Below are positions 40,588 to 49,781 of a stretch of DNA of 64,000 bases, piece by piece; positions within the stretch are counted from its first letter, which is position 1; each line of letters begins with the position of its first letter. Origin of the DNA: VAXT01 sp963850415 (GTDB lineage: Bacteria > Actinomycetota > Thermoleophilia > Gaiellales > Gaiellaceae). The stretch is from NCBI GenBank assembly GCA_963850415.1, contig CAWKLE010000002.1, forward strand, positions 740,386 to 804,385. Reading direction: 5' to 3'. A model generated the notes under the pieces. The model was not told where the DNA came from, ran no database searches, and saw only the letters and a program-made list of their open reading frames with translations. A program made the position numbers and the translations under genes.

Positions 40588-42978
40588 ATGTTTTCCCTGA
40601 AGCGGGTCGCCCTTCTTTCGATCGTCGCCCTGGTCTCGGTCCCCGCCCTCGCGGGTGCCCAGTCGCAGGCTCCTACGGCTGCCCGCGGACCGCTCGTCGA
40701 GGTGATCCTCGCGCTCGATGCGCCGCCGCTCGCCCGCGGCGGTCAGGTGCGCACGCTGAGCGCGGTCCAGGGCAGCGTCGAGGCTGGACTGGCCCGAACC
40801 GTGCCCGAGCTGACCGTGCAAAGGCGCTACTCGACCGTCCTCGACGGTCTCGCGGTCCGGCTTCCTCAGAGCGAGGTCGACCGCCTGCAGAGCGTCGACG
40901 GCGTGACGAAGGTCTATCCGAACGTCAGCTACCACGCGCTGCGCACGACGACGCCGAGCTTCATCGGAGCACCCGCGCTCTGGGGCCCTCGGCTCTCGAG
41001 CGCCGGCCAGGGCGTGAAGATCGGGATCATCGACGACGGCATCGACCGCGTCCATCCCTACTTCCGCGCGCACGGATACAGGATGCCGCGCGGGTTCCCG
41101 AAGGGGAACAGGCGCTTTACGGACGCGAAGGTGATCGTGGCCCGCGCCTTCGCGCCCCGAGCGCCGAAGTGGAAGTACGCGCGGCGACCCTATGACCCGC
41201 TGAACTCGGAGCACGCCACCCATGTGGCCGGGATCGCGGCCGGCAACTACCGGACGCTCGCCGGCCGCACGCGTCGCGTCTCCGGCGTCGCGCCCAAGGC
41301 CTACCTCGGGAACTACAAGGTCCTCACGGTCCCCGACGGCGAATTCGGACTGAACGGGAATTCGGCGGAGATCGTCGCCGGGATCGAGGCCGCGGTCCGC
41401 GACGGGATGGACGTGATCAATCTCTCGCTCGGCGAGGCGGAAATCGATCCGAGCCGCGACATCGTCGCGCGTGCGCTGGACGGCGCCGCTGCAGCCGGAG
41501 TCGTGCCGGTCGTCGCGGCGGGGAACGACTACGAGGAGCTCGGCGCAGGGTCGGTCGCATCGCCGGGCAGCTCTGCAAGCGCGATCACGGCCGCCGCAGA
41601 GAGCCAGAGCGGCCCGTTCATCTCCTCCTTCTCCTCGGGCGGGCCGACGCCGTTGTCGCTGCGCATGAAGCCCGATGTGACTGCGCCCGGCGAGGACGTG
41701 CTCTCGTCGGTGCCCCGCCGCAAAGGCCTGTGGGTGAGCTTGAGCGGGACGAGCATGGCGTCGCCGCACGTCGCCGGCGCCGCCGCCCTGCTCCGCCAGC
41801 GTCATCGCGGCTGGACGGTCGAGCAGATCAAGTCCGCGCTCGTCCTGACCGGGAAGCCGGTGCTCGGCCCCGGCGGAGGCGAGGCGGACACGACCCGCGA
41901 GGGCGGCGGGACGATCGACCTCGTCCGCGCCGACCGGCCCCTCGTCTTCGCCTCGCCGACGAGCCTCGCCTTCGGATTCGTCGCGCCGGGCGGCTCGGCG
42001 CCGCGGCAGGTCGCGCTCTCCGATGCCGGCGGCGGCGCGGGCGACTGGGCCGTGAGCACGACGCTTCAGCAGCCGGCCGCCGGTGCGTCGGTGACCGTGC
42101 TGCCCGTGGCGACCGTCCCCGGCCCGCTCCTGATCACGGCGACCGCGTCCCCGGGAGCGGCCGAGGGCACGCACACGGGGTTCGTCGTGCTCCAGCGAGG
42201 CTCCGACCGCAGGCGGATCCCGTTCTGGTTCCGAGTGGCCGCGCCCAAGCTCGGCCTGGCGCAGACGACACCGCTCACGCGCACCGGGACGTACCACGGC
42301 GACACGCGTGGGCACCCGGCGCTCGTCGACTCGTACCGCTACCCGGACGATGGGCGGATCCTCGGCATTTCGCGCTCACTGCTCGGCCCTGAGCAGGTGT
42401 TCCGCGTCTCGGTGACGCGCCCGGTCGCGAACTTCGGGGTCGCGGTCCTCGGCGGGGTGCACGGCATCGAGCCGCGAGTCGTCCGTGCAGGGGACGAGAA
42501 CCAGCTGCTCGGCGAGATCGGGCTCCCGTTCAACGCGAATCCGTACCTCCCGGCGAACGGCGTTCCGATGCCCATCGCCGGAGGGGTGCTCCCGGCGTTG
42601 GGTGAATACGACGTCGTCTTCGACAGCGGCACGGCCGCTGGGGCCGGACCGTTCACCTTCCGCTTCTGGATCAACGACACGACACCGCCGCGCCTGAAGC
42701 TGATCTCGACGCGTGGCGGACGGCTGCGTGTGCACGCGGTCGACAACGGCGCCGGGATCGACCCGGTGTTCGTCCAGGTCTCCGTCGACGGATTCGTGCG
42801 GGCGTCGCACTACGACGCCGGACGGAAGGAGGTCACGGCGTCGATGAAGGGGCTCCGGCGCGGCCGCCATCGCTTCAGCGTCCGCGTCTCCGACTACCAG
42901 GAGGCGAAGAACATGGAGAACGTGCCGAAGATCCTGCCGAACACGGCGCGCCTCCACGCCGCGTTCCGCGTGCGCTAG
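40588..42978 (+). CDS. Secreted subtilisin-family (S8) serine protease
   Basis: A 796-residue secreted subtilase. Signal peptide (about 1-24), an I9-type inhibitor propeptide (about 36-115), then the S8 catalytic domain with Asp149 in G-I-I-D-D-G-I, His209 in E-H-A-T-H-V-A-G and Ser389 in S-G-T-S-M-A-S-P-H-V-A-G, with the oxyanion asparagine in V-V-A-A-G-N-D. About 370 further residues form beta-sandwich-type domains (Fn3-like, with a late S-V-R-V-S-D-Y). This is the cell-envelope/lactocepin-like architecture. It lies directly beside the minus-strand tRNA-Leu and before the large RTX proteins. No sorting signal seen. Confidence 0.92.
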   Translation: MFSLKRVALLSIVALVSVPALAGAQSQAPTAARGPLVEVILALDAPPLARGGQVRTLSAVQGSVEAGLARTVPELTVQRRYSTVLDGLAVRLPQSEVDRLQSVDGVTKVYPNVSYHALRTTTPSFIGAPALWGPRLSSAGQGVKIGIIDDGIDRVHPYFRAHGYRMPRGFPKGNRRFTDAKVIVARAFAPRAPKWKYARRPYDPLNSEHATHVAGIAAGNYRTLAGRTRRVSGVAPKAYLGNYKVLTVPDGEFGLNGNSAEIVAGIEAAVRDGMDVINLSLGEAEIDPSRDIVARALDGAAAAGVVPVVAAGNDYEELGAGSVASPGSSASAITAAAESQSGPFISSFSSGGPTPLSLRMKPDVTAPGEDVLSSVPRRKGLWVSLSGTSMASPHVAGAAALLRQRHRGWTVEQIKSALVLTGKPVLGPGGGEADTTREGGGTIDLVRADRPLVFASPTSLAFGFVAPGGSAPRQVALSDAGGGAGDWAVSTTLQQPAAGASVTVLPVATVPGPLLITATASPGAAEGTHTGFVVLQRGSDRRRIPFWFRVAAPKLGLAQTTPLTRTGTYHGDTRGHPALVDSYRYPDDGRILGISRSLLGPEQVFRVSVTRPVANFGVAVLGGVHGIEPRVVRAGDENQLLGEIGLPFNANPYLPANGVPMPIAGGVLPALGEYDVVFDSGTAAGAGPFTFRFWINDTTPPRLKLISTRGGRLRVHAVDNGAGIDPVFVQVSVDGFVRASHYDAGRKEVTASMKGLRRGRHRFSVRVSDYQEAKNMENVPKILPNTARLHAAFRVR

Positions 42979-42985
42979 GGGCCGC

Positions 42986-43225
42986 CTAGCTCAGGTCGCG
43001 GTCGCGCTCGTTCGTCGTCGGCAGCTGCGCGAGGTCGCGCTCGACGCTGGCGGCGAACTCGTCAGGGTCGTCCTCGGTGCGCAGGAGCTTCAGCTGGGCC
43101 TTCTGGCGGCGGCGGGAGCGCGAGCGTCGCCCCTCCCACCCGAAGCGGGTGGTCAGACGAGGCCACTCGGCAGCGACCAGAACTGCCACGGCACAAGTGA
43201 GCAGAGCGATCCAGAGCCAGCCCAC
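42986..43225 (-). CDS. Small single-helix membrane protein
   Basis: A 79-residue protein with an N-terminal transmembrane helix (about 3-20) followed by a very basic stretch (R-R-S-R-S-R-R-R-Q-K) and an acidic tail. GTG start at 43225. No family. It faces the subtilase gene convergently with a seven-base gap. Confidence 0.65.
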   Translation of the reverse strand: MGWLWIALLTCAVAVLVAAEWPRLTTRFGWEGRRSRSRRRQKAQLKLLRTEDDPDEFAASVERDLAQLPTTNERDRDLS

Positions 43226-43269
43226 GGCTCAATTGTACCGACGCCTGGAAGCCCCTCAGACAGGCAGGA

Positions 43270-43285
43270 GCGGGGCATGCCCCGC
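43270..43285. terminator. GC-rich palindrome
   Basis: A 16-base perfect palindrome GCGGGGCATGCCCCGC just after the stop of the large secreted protein gene on the minus strand. It is a candidate terminator, with no T-run. Confidence 0.4.
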
Positions 43286-43292
43286 CCACCCC

Positions 43293-45593
43293 CTACGGGC
43301 AGACCCGAACGTAGTCCGTGTAGCAGAGGTCGCGTCCGCCTCCGCCGGTGAGACGGTCGTTCCCGCGGCCGCCGTCGTGCGCGGCCATGAAGTCGTTCCC
43401 GTCGCCGCCCTCGAGCACGTCGTGGCCGGCGCCTCCCTTCAGGAAGTCCTTGCCCGCGTTCCCGACCAGGACGTCGTCGCCGGGGCCGGCCAGGATCCTG
43501 TCGTTGCCAGGGCCGCCGATCAGCCGGTCGTCGCCGCCCATCCCGAACAGGACGTCGTCGCCGCCGAGGCCGCAGATCACGTCCCTCCCGGGAGTCCCGC
43601 GCAGGAAGTCGCGCTGTTCCGTGCCGACGATCGTGCAGCCGGCATTACGGACACTGCGCGGCAGTGCGTTGGCTCGGTAGCTGTGGCCCGCCGGAACGCT
43701 GACGTCGACGTTGCGGACGAAGTCGTGCACGAGCACCACGCCCTGGACGACCGTGATCCGAGTCGAGTCGCAGAGATCCTCGGTCAACCATTTCGTCCCA
43801 CGTACGGTCGCCGACGAGTAGCGGCCGCGAGTCCTGAAGTGCCCTTTGCCGCTGCCCCAGAGACGGCGGAGGGGGCGCTTCTTCGCCAGTGCGCGGAACG
43901 AGGACACGCAGTCGAGGAAGTTGCCGCCCTTGAGCCGGAGCTCGCCGAGCGCCTTCGGGCCGGGCTGCAGGACGGTGAAGTCGCCGTCGTAGAACTCGCT
44001 CGTGTCGAGCGTGGGGCCGCGCGCGACCGTCACTTTCGCGACGCCGTCGGTCGTGTCGACCTCGGTCCCGATCGGCACCTGCGCCGAACCTGCGAGGTGG
44101 ACCGTGTCGTCGGAGCTTGGAACCTTGAAGAAGACCGTGCCGCTCGCGAGCGACAGGTTGGCGGTCGACCCGGGGGTCGGAGGGGGAGGCAGGAAGTCGG
44201 CGTTGACGGACTTGGCCGCGTCCATGCTCACCGTGCAGGAGCCCGTGCCTGTGCACGCTCCGCTCCACCCGCCGAGCGTCCAGCCGGGGTCGGGATGCGC
44301 GACGAGCGTCACGGTCGAACCGTTGACGAAGTCGCCGCTGCAGGTCGTGCCGCAGTCGATTCCGGGTGGCGTGCTCGTGACCCCGCCGTTGCCGGTCCTC
44401 GTGACGCTCAGGGTGTAGGTCGCGACATTGACCGAGACCTCGGCGGTCGCGGCGCCTCCGCGGCCGTCGCCGACCGTGTACGTGAAGCTGTCCCTGCCCT
44501 CGAAGCCGCTCGCCGGCGCATAGCGGACGGTCCCGTCGGCCTGGATCGCGGCGGAGCCATGCGCCGGTTGAGTGACGCTGTCGACCGTGAGCGCGTCGCC
44601 GTCGGGATCGCTGTCGTTGGCGCGGACGTCGACGTCGACTGACTGGTCACGCCCCGTGCGCGCGGAATCGTCGACCGCCGTCGGGCTCCGGTCCTCCGCG
44701 TCGAACCGGGTCGAGGTCTCGAGTGCCACGCTGGCGCCGGGCGCGACCGTCGCGTTCCACTGCTGGCTGAGCGTGACGTCGTAGGGGCTGTCCGCAACGA
44801 GATCGCCGTTCGCGTCGTTGAAGACGAGGCCGCTGTCCCCGGCCGGAATCCCCCCGGCGCCCTCGATCACGGGGCGGTAGTTGAAGGGTTGAATCGTCCA
44901 CTCGTCAGGCGTCTCGCTGCTCCCGAGCGCACCCGCGACTTGCAGTAGCACACGCGGGACGCCCGTCGACGTCGAGTCGAACTCCGTGAGCGTGTGGCCG
45001 TCTGGACCGCTGGCCGCGGCGCCGTCGTCGGTGCTTCCGTTGAAGCGAAGGTCGCCGTCGAGGTGCCGGACGAGGTGAGCAGCGATGTCCGAGCCGCCGG
45101 TGTTCGTGAGCGTGTACGTCTGCCGGAGGGTCGACCCTCCGAGCGTCACCGGCCCGAGCTCCTGGCGGACGTCGACTTGCAGCGACCCGAGCTGAAGCCG
45201 CGTGGTGAGCGGATTCTCGGACAGGAGTTGAACCTGTCCGTCGACGCAGTCGTCGGCGAGCATGCGACCCGCGGTGCTCAGGTAGAGATTCGACGTGTAC
45301 GTCGTGCCGAGCGGCGCGAAGCCGCCGGGCGGGTTGAAGATCGCGTCGGCGCCGGCGACCGCCCCGCGCCCGAACGCGCCGAGCCCGTCGACCGGGACCC
45401 GGACCGCGCCGTCGGTGATCGCAGGATCGCCGTTCTCGAGCGTGCGAACGATCGGTGTGCAGCCCACCCCGGCCGGGGCCGCGCTCCCGAAGGAGGTCGA
45501 CGCGGCAACGAGCGCACCCGCGATCGCGAGCGCCGTGAGCAAGCCCGGACGGAAGCCGCCTAGGAGCAAATCGCTACGCCCTTCGTGTGGCAC
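43293..45593 (-). CDS. Secreted Ig-like / RTX calcium-repeat protein
   Basis: A 766-residue exported protein. A signal peptide (about 10-40) leads into a large beta-rich N-terminal region, a cadherin/VCBS-like repeat (P-T-A-V-D-D-S-A, V-R-A-N-D-S-D-P-D-G-D-A-L-T-V), and a 'bacterial repeat' segment (G-G-W-S-G-A-C-T-G-T-G-S-C). A FecR-like beta region follows, then C-terminal RTX calcium-binding repeats of the G-G-x-G-x-D-x-L/I type (about 660-755) ending in a cysteine-containing cap. RTX repeats fold outside the cell with Ca2+. Its start overlaps the end of the next larger gene by about 34 bases, so the two are co-transcribed. TTG 45569 is a plausible alternative start. Confidence 0.8.
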   Translation of the reverse strand: MPHEGRSDLLLGGFRPGLLTALAIAGALVAASTSFGSAAPAGVGCTPIVRTLENGDPAITDGAVRVPVDGLGAFGRGAVAGADAIFNPPGGFAPLGTTYTSNLYLSTAGRMLADDCVDGQVQLLSENPLTTRLQLGSLQVDVRQELGPVTLGGSTLRQTYTLTNTGGSDIAAHLVRHLDGDLRFNGSTDDGAAASGPDGHTLTEFDSTSTGVPRVLLQVAGALGSSETPDEWTIQPFNYRPVIEGAGGIPAGDSGLVFNDANGDLVADSPYDVTLSQQWNATVAPGASVALETSTRFDAEDRSPTAVDDSARTGRDQSVDVDVRANDSDPDGDALTVDSVTQPAHGSAAIQADGTVRYAPASGFEGRDSFTYTVGDGRGGAATAEVSVNVATYTLSVTRTGNGGVTSTPPGIDCGTTCSGDFVNGSTVTLVAHPDPGWTLGGWSGACTGTGSCTVSMDAAKSVNADFLPPPPTPGSTANLSLASGTVFFKVPSSDDTVHLAGSAQVPIGTEVDTTDGVAKVTVARGPTLDTSEFYDGDFTVLQPGPKALGELRLKGGNFLDCVSSFRALAKKRPLRRLWGSGKGHFRTRGRYSSATVRGTKWLTEDLCDSTRITVVQGVVLVHDFVRNVDVSVPAGHSYRANALPRSVRNAGCTIVGTEQRDFLRGTPGRDVICGLGGDDVLFGMGGDDRLIGGPGNDRILAGPGDDVLVGNAGKDFLKGGAGHDVLEGGDGNDFMAAHDGGRGNDRLTGGGGRDLCYTDYVRVCP

Positions 45594-48415
45594 AGATCGG
45601 TTCCGGGCCCGCCGCGGAGGCGATCCGGCGGGGTCAGCCCCACGATGTAGTCGTTGCCGCGATCGCCCATGAGCAGGTCGCTCCCGGGGCCGCCGTTCAG
45701 GTAGTCGTCGCCTGGGCCGCCCGCGAGGCGGTCGGAGCCGCTGCCGCCGTCCATGCGGTCTGCGCCGTCCCCGCCGCGCATGCGATCCGCGCCCTTGCGC
45801 CCGAGCATGAGGTCCGCCCCGCGCTCGCCGAGCAGGAGGTCCTGGCCGCGCCCGCCGACGAGCCGGTCACTGCCGGCGCCTCCGATCAGCACGTCGTTTC
45901 CGCCGAGCCCGCGCAACGTGTCGTTCCCGCCGAGCCCGCAGATCACGTCGCGGTGCTTCGTGCCCATGAGAACGTCGCGCTTGGGCGTGCCCATGATCGT
46001 GCAGCGATAGCCGAGGAGCGTGCGCGGCTCTCGCGAGGCGGGCGGAGCAGGCGGGGGTGGCGGCGGAGGCGGAGGTGGTGGAGGAGGTGGCGGGGGCGGT
46101 GGCGGCGGGGGCGGCGGCGGTGGTGGTGGCGGCGGCGGAGGCGGCGGGCCGGCGAAGTCGTCGTTGACGATCGTCCCCACTCCGGTGTCGTCCTCGACGG
46201 TCGCGTTCGCTGCACCCGTCAGCTGGACGAGGAACGTCTCGTCGGGCTCGATCTGCGTGTCGCCGTTGACCGAGACGTTGACCTGCTTCGTCGTCTCGCC
46301 CGGATCGAAGGTCAGCGTGCCGCCGGCGCTCGAATAGTCGGCCGGCGCCTGCGCTGTCCCGTCGGCCGTGTGCCAGTCGACTGAGACCGTCTTCCCGCTG
46401 GCGGACGAGAGCGTGACCGCGAACGATGCGGTCCTCGTGCCCGAGTTGCCCTCGGTGACGCTCGAGTCCCCGACAGCGAGCGCGGCCAGCGGGTCGTCGT
46501 CGACGATCGTGCCCTCGCCCTGGCCGTCGCCGAGGACGACGTCGCCGGAGACGACGGTCAGGTTGACGAGGTAGTTCTCATCAGGCTCGTCGAGCGTGTC
46601 GCCGTGCACCTTGACGACGACGGTCTTGCTGCTCTGCCCGGGGTCGAACGTCAGGCGGGTGGTCATCGCGCCGTAGTCACCCGGCTCGTGGGCTGTCCCG
46701 TCGGTGCTCGCCGCGTCGATGACGACGGTGCCGGTCGGCGGCTGGGAGATCGAGACCGTGAACACGGCGTCGGTCTCGCCCGCATCGCCCTCCTGCGTCG
46801 AGACGTCGGTGATGTTGACCGTCGCCGGATCGCGCCTCGTGACGGTGATGCTGACGGTGGCCACGTTCGAGTCAGCGGTGCCGTCGTTCGCCTTGAAGGT
46901 GAACGAGTCCGGGCCGAAATAGTGAAGGTCGGGCGTGTAGGTGCGCGTCGCTCCCGAGCCGGACAGCGTTCCGTGCGCAGGCGGCGTGACGATCGCGTAC
47001 GTGAGCGGGTCACCGTCGATGTCGGTTGCGTGGAGCTGGACGTCCTCGGGCGAGTCCTCGGCCACCTGGGCCGAGCTGTCCGTCGCCACCGGCGCGTCGT
47101 TGACCGGCGTCACCGTCAACGCAACGGAGGCCGAGTCGGACCCCCCACTCCCATCAGAGATCGCGTACGTGAAGCTGTCGCCGCCGTTGTAGTTCGCGGC
47201 AGGCGTGTAGAGGACGGTCCCGTCCTGCTGGAGCACCGCGGTGCCGTGGGCGGGCGCACCGACCGACGTCACCGAGAGGCCGTCGCCGTCGACGTCCGAG
47301 TCGTTCGCGAGCACTGCGACCGGGATCGAGCCGTCCTCGGCGACGGACGCCGCGTCGTCGACCGCAACCGGCGCATCGTTCACCGGCAGGACGGTGAGGG
47401 AGACCGTCGCCGTGTTCGAGTCGGCGGTGCCGTCGTTCGCCTCGAACGTGAACGAGTCCGGGCCGTTGTAGTTCGGGGCCGGCGTGTACGTGCGGCTCGC
47501 GCCGGAGCCCGAAAGCGCGCCGTGTGCGGGCTGCTCGACGATCGAGTAGGTGAGCGGATCGCCGTCGGCGTCCGTCGCCGGCAGGGGCACGAGCGCGAAG
47601 CTGTCCTCGGCGAGCAGCGCGGAGTTGGGGCTCGCGACCGGCGGGTCGTTGACCGGGTTGACCGTGATCGAGACGGTCGCGAGGTTCGAGTCGTTCACTC
47701 CGTCGCTCGCCCGGAACGTGAAGCTGTCCGGACCGTTGTAGTTCGGCTCCGGGCTGTACGTCTGACTCGCTCCGGAGCCGGCGAGCGTTCCGTGGCCGGG
47801 CGCGTTGACGATGGTGTACGTGAGCGGGTCGCCGTCACCGGTCGCGGACAGGGTCACGGGAAGCGCGGTGTCCTCGTCCGTCGCCACGTTCTGCGAGTCG
47901 GCCGTCGGCGAGCTGTCGTCGTCCGTGATCGTGCCCAGGCCCTGCCCGTCGACGATGTGCCCGCCCGTCGGGTTCGAGAGGTTGACGGCGAGCACCTCGT
48001 CGGACTCGTCGAGGCGGTCACCGGTGACGTCGACGGTGAGCGTTCGGGTCGTGACTCCCGTCGGGAAGCTCAGCATTCCCGAGGCAGGCGCGAAGTCGAC
48101 GCCCGAGGTCGCCGTCACGCCCTCGGTCTCGTAGTGAACGCTGCTCGTGCCGTGGGAGTCACCGCTTCGCGAGACGGTGAAGGTCATCGAGGTCGTTCCG
48201 GAGTCGCCCTCGGCGACCGTGGCATCCCCGATCGAGATCCGCGGGCTGTCGTCGCCGTCTACGGAAAAGAGAGGTTGGTGGCCACTGAGAGCCCGGCCGC
48301 CCGTGCTCGCGTGCGCGCTCGCGAGGACTCCCAGGGCGAGGAGCGAGAGCCCGAGCACGGGAAGAACCGGCCGTACGTGAAATCGGTGCGCCAAGCGCAC
48401 CAACGCCGAAAGCAA
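45560..48415 (-). CDS. Giant secreted Calx-beta / Ig-like / RTX protein with polyproline
   Basis: A 951-residue exported protein. Signal peptide (about 15-37); a Calx-beta domain (about 58-165, V-A-E-G-D-S-G-T and D-E-V-L-A-V-N-L); four tandem Ig-like/cadherin-like repeats of about 95 residues, each with N-Y-N-G-P-D-S-F-T-F or a variant; two more Calx-beta domains; an uninterrupted run of about 33 prolines (46052-46150); and C-terminal RTX calcium repeats with G-G-x-G-x-D units. Calx-beta and RTX both bind Ca2+. This suggests a calcium-stiffened adhesin or surface filament, with the polyproline as a rigid spacer across the wall. TTG start. It leads the two-gene unit with the 766-residue protein. 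Confidence 0.82.
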   Translation of the reverse strand: MLSALVRLAHRFHVRPVLPVLGLSLLALGVLASAHASTGGRALSGHQPLFSVDGDDSPRISIGDATVAEGDSGTTSMTFTVSRSGDSHGTSSVHYETEGVTATSGVDFAPASGMLSFPTGVTTRTLTVDVTGDRLDESDEVLAVNLSNPTGGHIVDGQGLGTITDDDSSPTADSQNVATDEDTALPVTLSATGDGDPLTYTIVNAPGHGTLAGSGASQTYSPEPNYNGPDSFTFRASDGVNDSNLATVSITVNPVNDPPVASPNSALLAEDSFALVPLPATDADGDPLTYSIVEQPAHGALSGSGASRTYTPAPNYNGPDSFTFEANDGTADSNTATVSLTVLPVNDAPVAVDDAASVAEDGSIPVAVLANDSDVDGDGLSVTSVGAPAHGTAVLQQDGTVLYTPAANYNGGDSFTYAISDGSGGSDSASVALTVTPVNDAPVATDSSAQVAEDSPEDVQLHATDIDGDPLTYAIVTPPAHGTLSGSGATRTYTPDLHYFGPDSFTFKANDGTADSNVATVSITVTRRDPATVNITDVSTQEGDAGETDAVFTVSISQPPTGTVVIDAASTDGTAHEPGDYGAMTTRLTFDPGQSSKTVVVKVHGDTLDEPDENYLVNLTVVSGDVVLGDGQGEGTIVDDDPLAALAVGDSSVTEGNSGTRTASFAVTLSSASGKTVSVDWHTADGTAQAPADYSSAGGTLTFDPGETTKQVNVSVNGDTQIEPDETFLVQLTGAANATVEDDTGVGTIVNDDFAGPPPPPPPPPPPPPPPPPPPPPPPPPPPPPPPPPAPPASREPRTLLGYRCTIMGTPKRDVLMGTKHRDVICGLGGNDTLRGLGGNDVLIGGAGSDRLVGGRGQDLLLGERGADLMLGRKGADRMRGGDGADRMDGGSGSDRLAGGPGDDYLNGGPGSDLLMGDRGNDYIVGLTPPDRLRGGPGTDLCHTKGVAICS

Positions 48416-48560
48416 AAGGCCCCTCTCTCGTCCCCCAAGGACGCCGCAGTTGTGTCCCCCGAAAGAGTGTCAGCCCCCCGGGAGCGCGGCAATGGGTCTA
48501 TGGACCTATATTCCGGCATGGTCCGGCCTACGCGGGCTATGGGTCACAACTGGCCCGTAA

Positions 48561-49595
48561 CTAAAGCTCGATGAGCACCTTCAACGCTTCCCGGTCGTTC
48601 ATCGCCCGGTAACCGTCAGGCACCTCGTCGAGGCCCACGACCCGGTCGAAGACGCGACCGGGTGCGATCGTGCCTTCGAGCACGTCCGGCAGCAGTTCCT
48701 CGATGTACGCACGGGCCGGTGCAGGGCCGCCGGAGATCGTGACGTTGTCGAAGAACGTCTCGACGGCCTCGGGAACCGAGCCGTACTGCGGAACCCCGAC
48801 CCGTCCGACCGCGCCGCCCGCTCGAGCGCTCTTCAAGGCGGTGAGCGTCGCCTCCTCGTAGCCGACGCACTCCAGGACGGAGTGGGCGCCCAGACCGTCG
48901 GTCAACTCGCGAACGCGTGCGGCCGCCTCTTCGCCGCGCTCGCTGACCACGTCTGTCGCGCCGAACTCCTTCGCCAGCGCGGTCCGGTCCTCGTGGCTGC
49001 CGAGAATGATGATCTGCTCGGCCCCGAGCCGCCGAGCGGCGATCACCCCACAGAGCCCGACCGCACCGTCTCCGACGACCGCCACCGTCTTGCCGGGACC
49101 GACCTGCGCGCACAGAGCCGCGTAGTGCCCGGTCGCCATCACGTCTGACAGCGTGAGCAGCGACGGCATCAGCTCGTCGTCGGGACCGACCGGAAGGACG
49201 ACGAGCGTTCCGTCCGCGCTCGGGACACGTACCGCTTCGCCCTGTCCACCGTCCACGCCGTCGAGGCCGTACCGCCCGCCGTGCAGGCAGGAGGTCTGCA
49301 ACCCGGCGCGGCAGAAGACGCAGGTGCCGTCCGACCAGACGAACGGCGTGACGACGAGGTCGCCTTTCTGGATCGTGCGCACGTCCGCGCCGACGTCCTC
49401 GACGACCCCGATGAACTCGTGCCCCATGCGCCGACCGTGCTCGTCCGGCTCCATCGTTTTGTACGGCCACAGATCGCTGCCGCAGATCGCCGAGCGCGTG
49501 AGGCGAACGACGGCGTCGGTCGGCTCGACGAGGTTTGCGTCAGGGACGTGCTCGACACGGACGTCGCCGGCTCCGTGCATGAGGGTCGCGCGCAC
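48561..49595 (-). CDS. Zinc-dependent alcohol dehydrogenase (MDR family)
   Basis: About 344 residues of the medium-chain dehydrogenase/reductase family. The catalytic zinc site is I-C-G-S-D and G-H-E-F-I-G; the Rossmann fingerprint is V-G-D-G-A-V-G. The structural zinc loop reads S-D-G-T-C-V-F-C-R-A-G-L-Q-T-S-C: three cysteines, with an aspartate where the first of four usually stands. Substrate unknown. I placed the start at GTG 49595 (M-R-A-T-L-M-x-G-A-G is the usual family beginning); GTG 49604 is an alternative. Divergent from the TetM-like unit, with the shared promoter region at 49605-49670. Confidence 0.88.
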   Translation of the reverse strand: MRATLMHGAGDVRVEHVPDANLVEPTDAVVRLTRSAICGSDLWPYKTMEPDEHGRRMGHEFIGVVEDVGADVRTIQKGDLVVTPFVWSDGTCVFCRAGLQTSCLHGGRYGLDGVDGGQGEAVRVPSADGTLVVLPVGPDDELMPSLLTLSDVMATGHYAALCAQVGPGKTVAVVGDGAVGLCGVIAARRLGAEQIIILGSHEDRTALAKEFGATDVVSERGEEAAARVRELTDGLGAHSVLECVGYEEATLTALKSARAGGAVGRVGVPQYGSVPEAVETFFDNVTISGGPAPARAYIEELLPDVLEGTIAPGRVFDRVVGLDEVPDGYRAMNDREALKVLIEL

Positions 49596-49625
49596 GTCGT
49601 ACACATCTACCCGAAAACCGACGCG

Positions 49626-49631
49626 TATGAT
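49626..49631 (+). promoter_or_regulatory. Candidate -10 box for the TetM-like transcript
   Basis: TATGAT lies 40 bases before the upstream ORF start, in the region between divergent genes. There is no convincing -35 box at 16-18 bases, so this is tentative. Confidence 0.3.
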
Positions 49632-49670
49632 TCGCCGGTACGTTCAGCGCCGAGCGACCAAGGAGGAGCG

Positions 49671-49781
49671 GTGCGCACGTTCATACCCGTCCACAAGTCC
49701 TTTGGGATCCACTTGGAGGGAATGACGCGTGTCGCAAAGAGAGCTCAACCTTGGAATCGTGGCGCATGTAGACGCCGGTAA
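49671..49781 (+). CDS. Upstream ORF overlapping the TetM-like start
   Basis: A 36-codon ORF starting GTG at 49671, four bases after a strong AAGGAGG (49660-49666). It encodes a basic peptide with I-P-V-H-K-S-F near the start and R-R-R at the end, and stops at 49781, 53 bases inside the downstream GTPase gene in another frame. Ribosomes translating it would cover the GTPase start (GTG 49729) and its own GGAGGG site. This is the geometry of translational attenuators; tet(M) and erm genes are known to carry leader peptides. Regulation here is inferred. Confidence 0.5.
   Translation: MRTFIPVHKSFGIHLEGMTRVAKRAQPWNRGACRRR

Noticed and set aside
43077..44642. A 521-codon plus-strand ORF opposite the 766-residue RTX protein
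   Set aside because: Shadow of repetitive coding sequence; low-complexity composition.
46052..46150. GGN-rich tandem repeats that might be a CRISPR or microsatellite array
   Set aside because: They are codons of an in-frame polyproline tract; no spacer-repeat periodicity.
46604..48574. A 656-codon plus-strand ORF opposite the giant Calx-beta protein
   Set aside because: Arg/Val/Asp-rich antisense translation typical of high-GC DNA; no domain or ribosome site.
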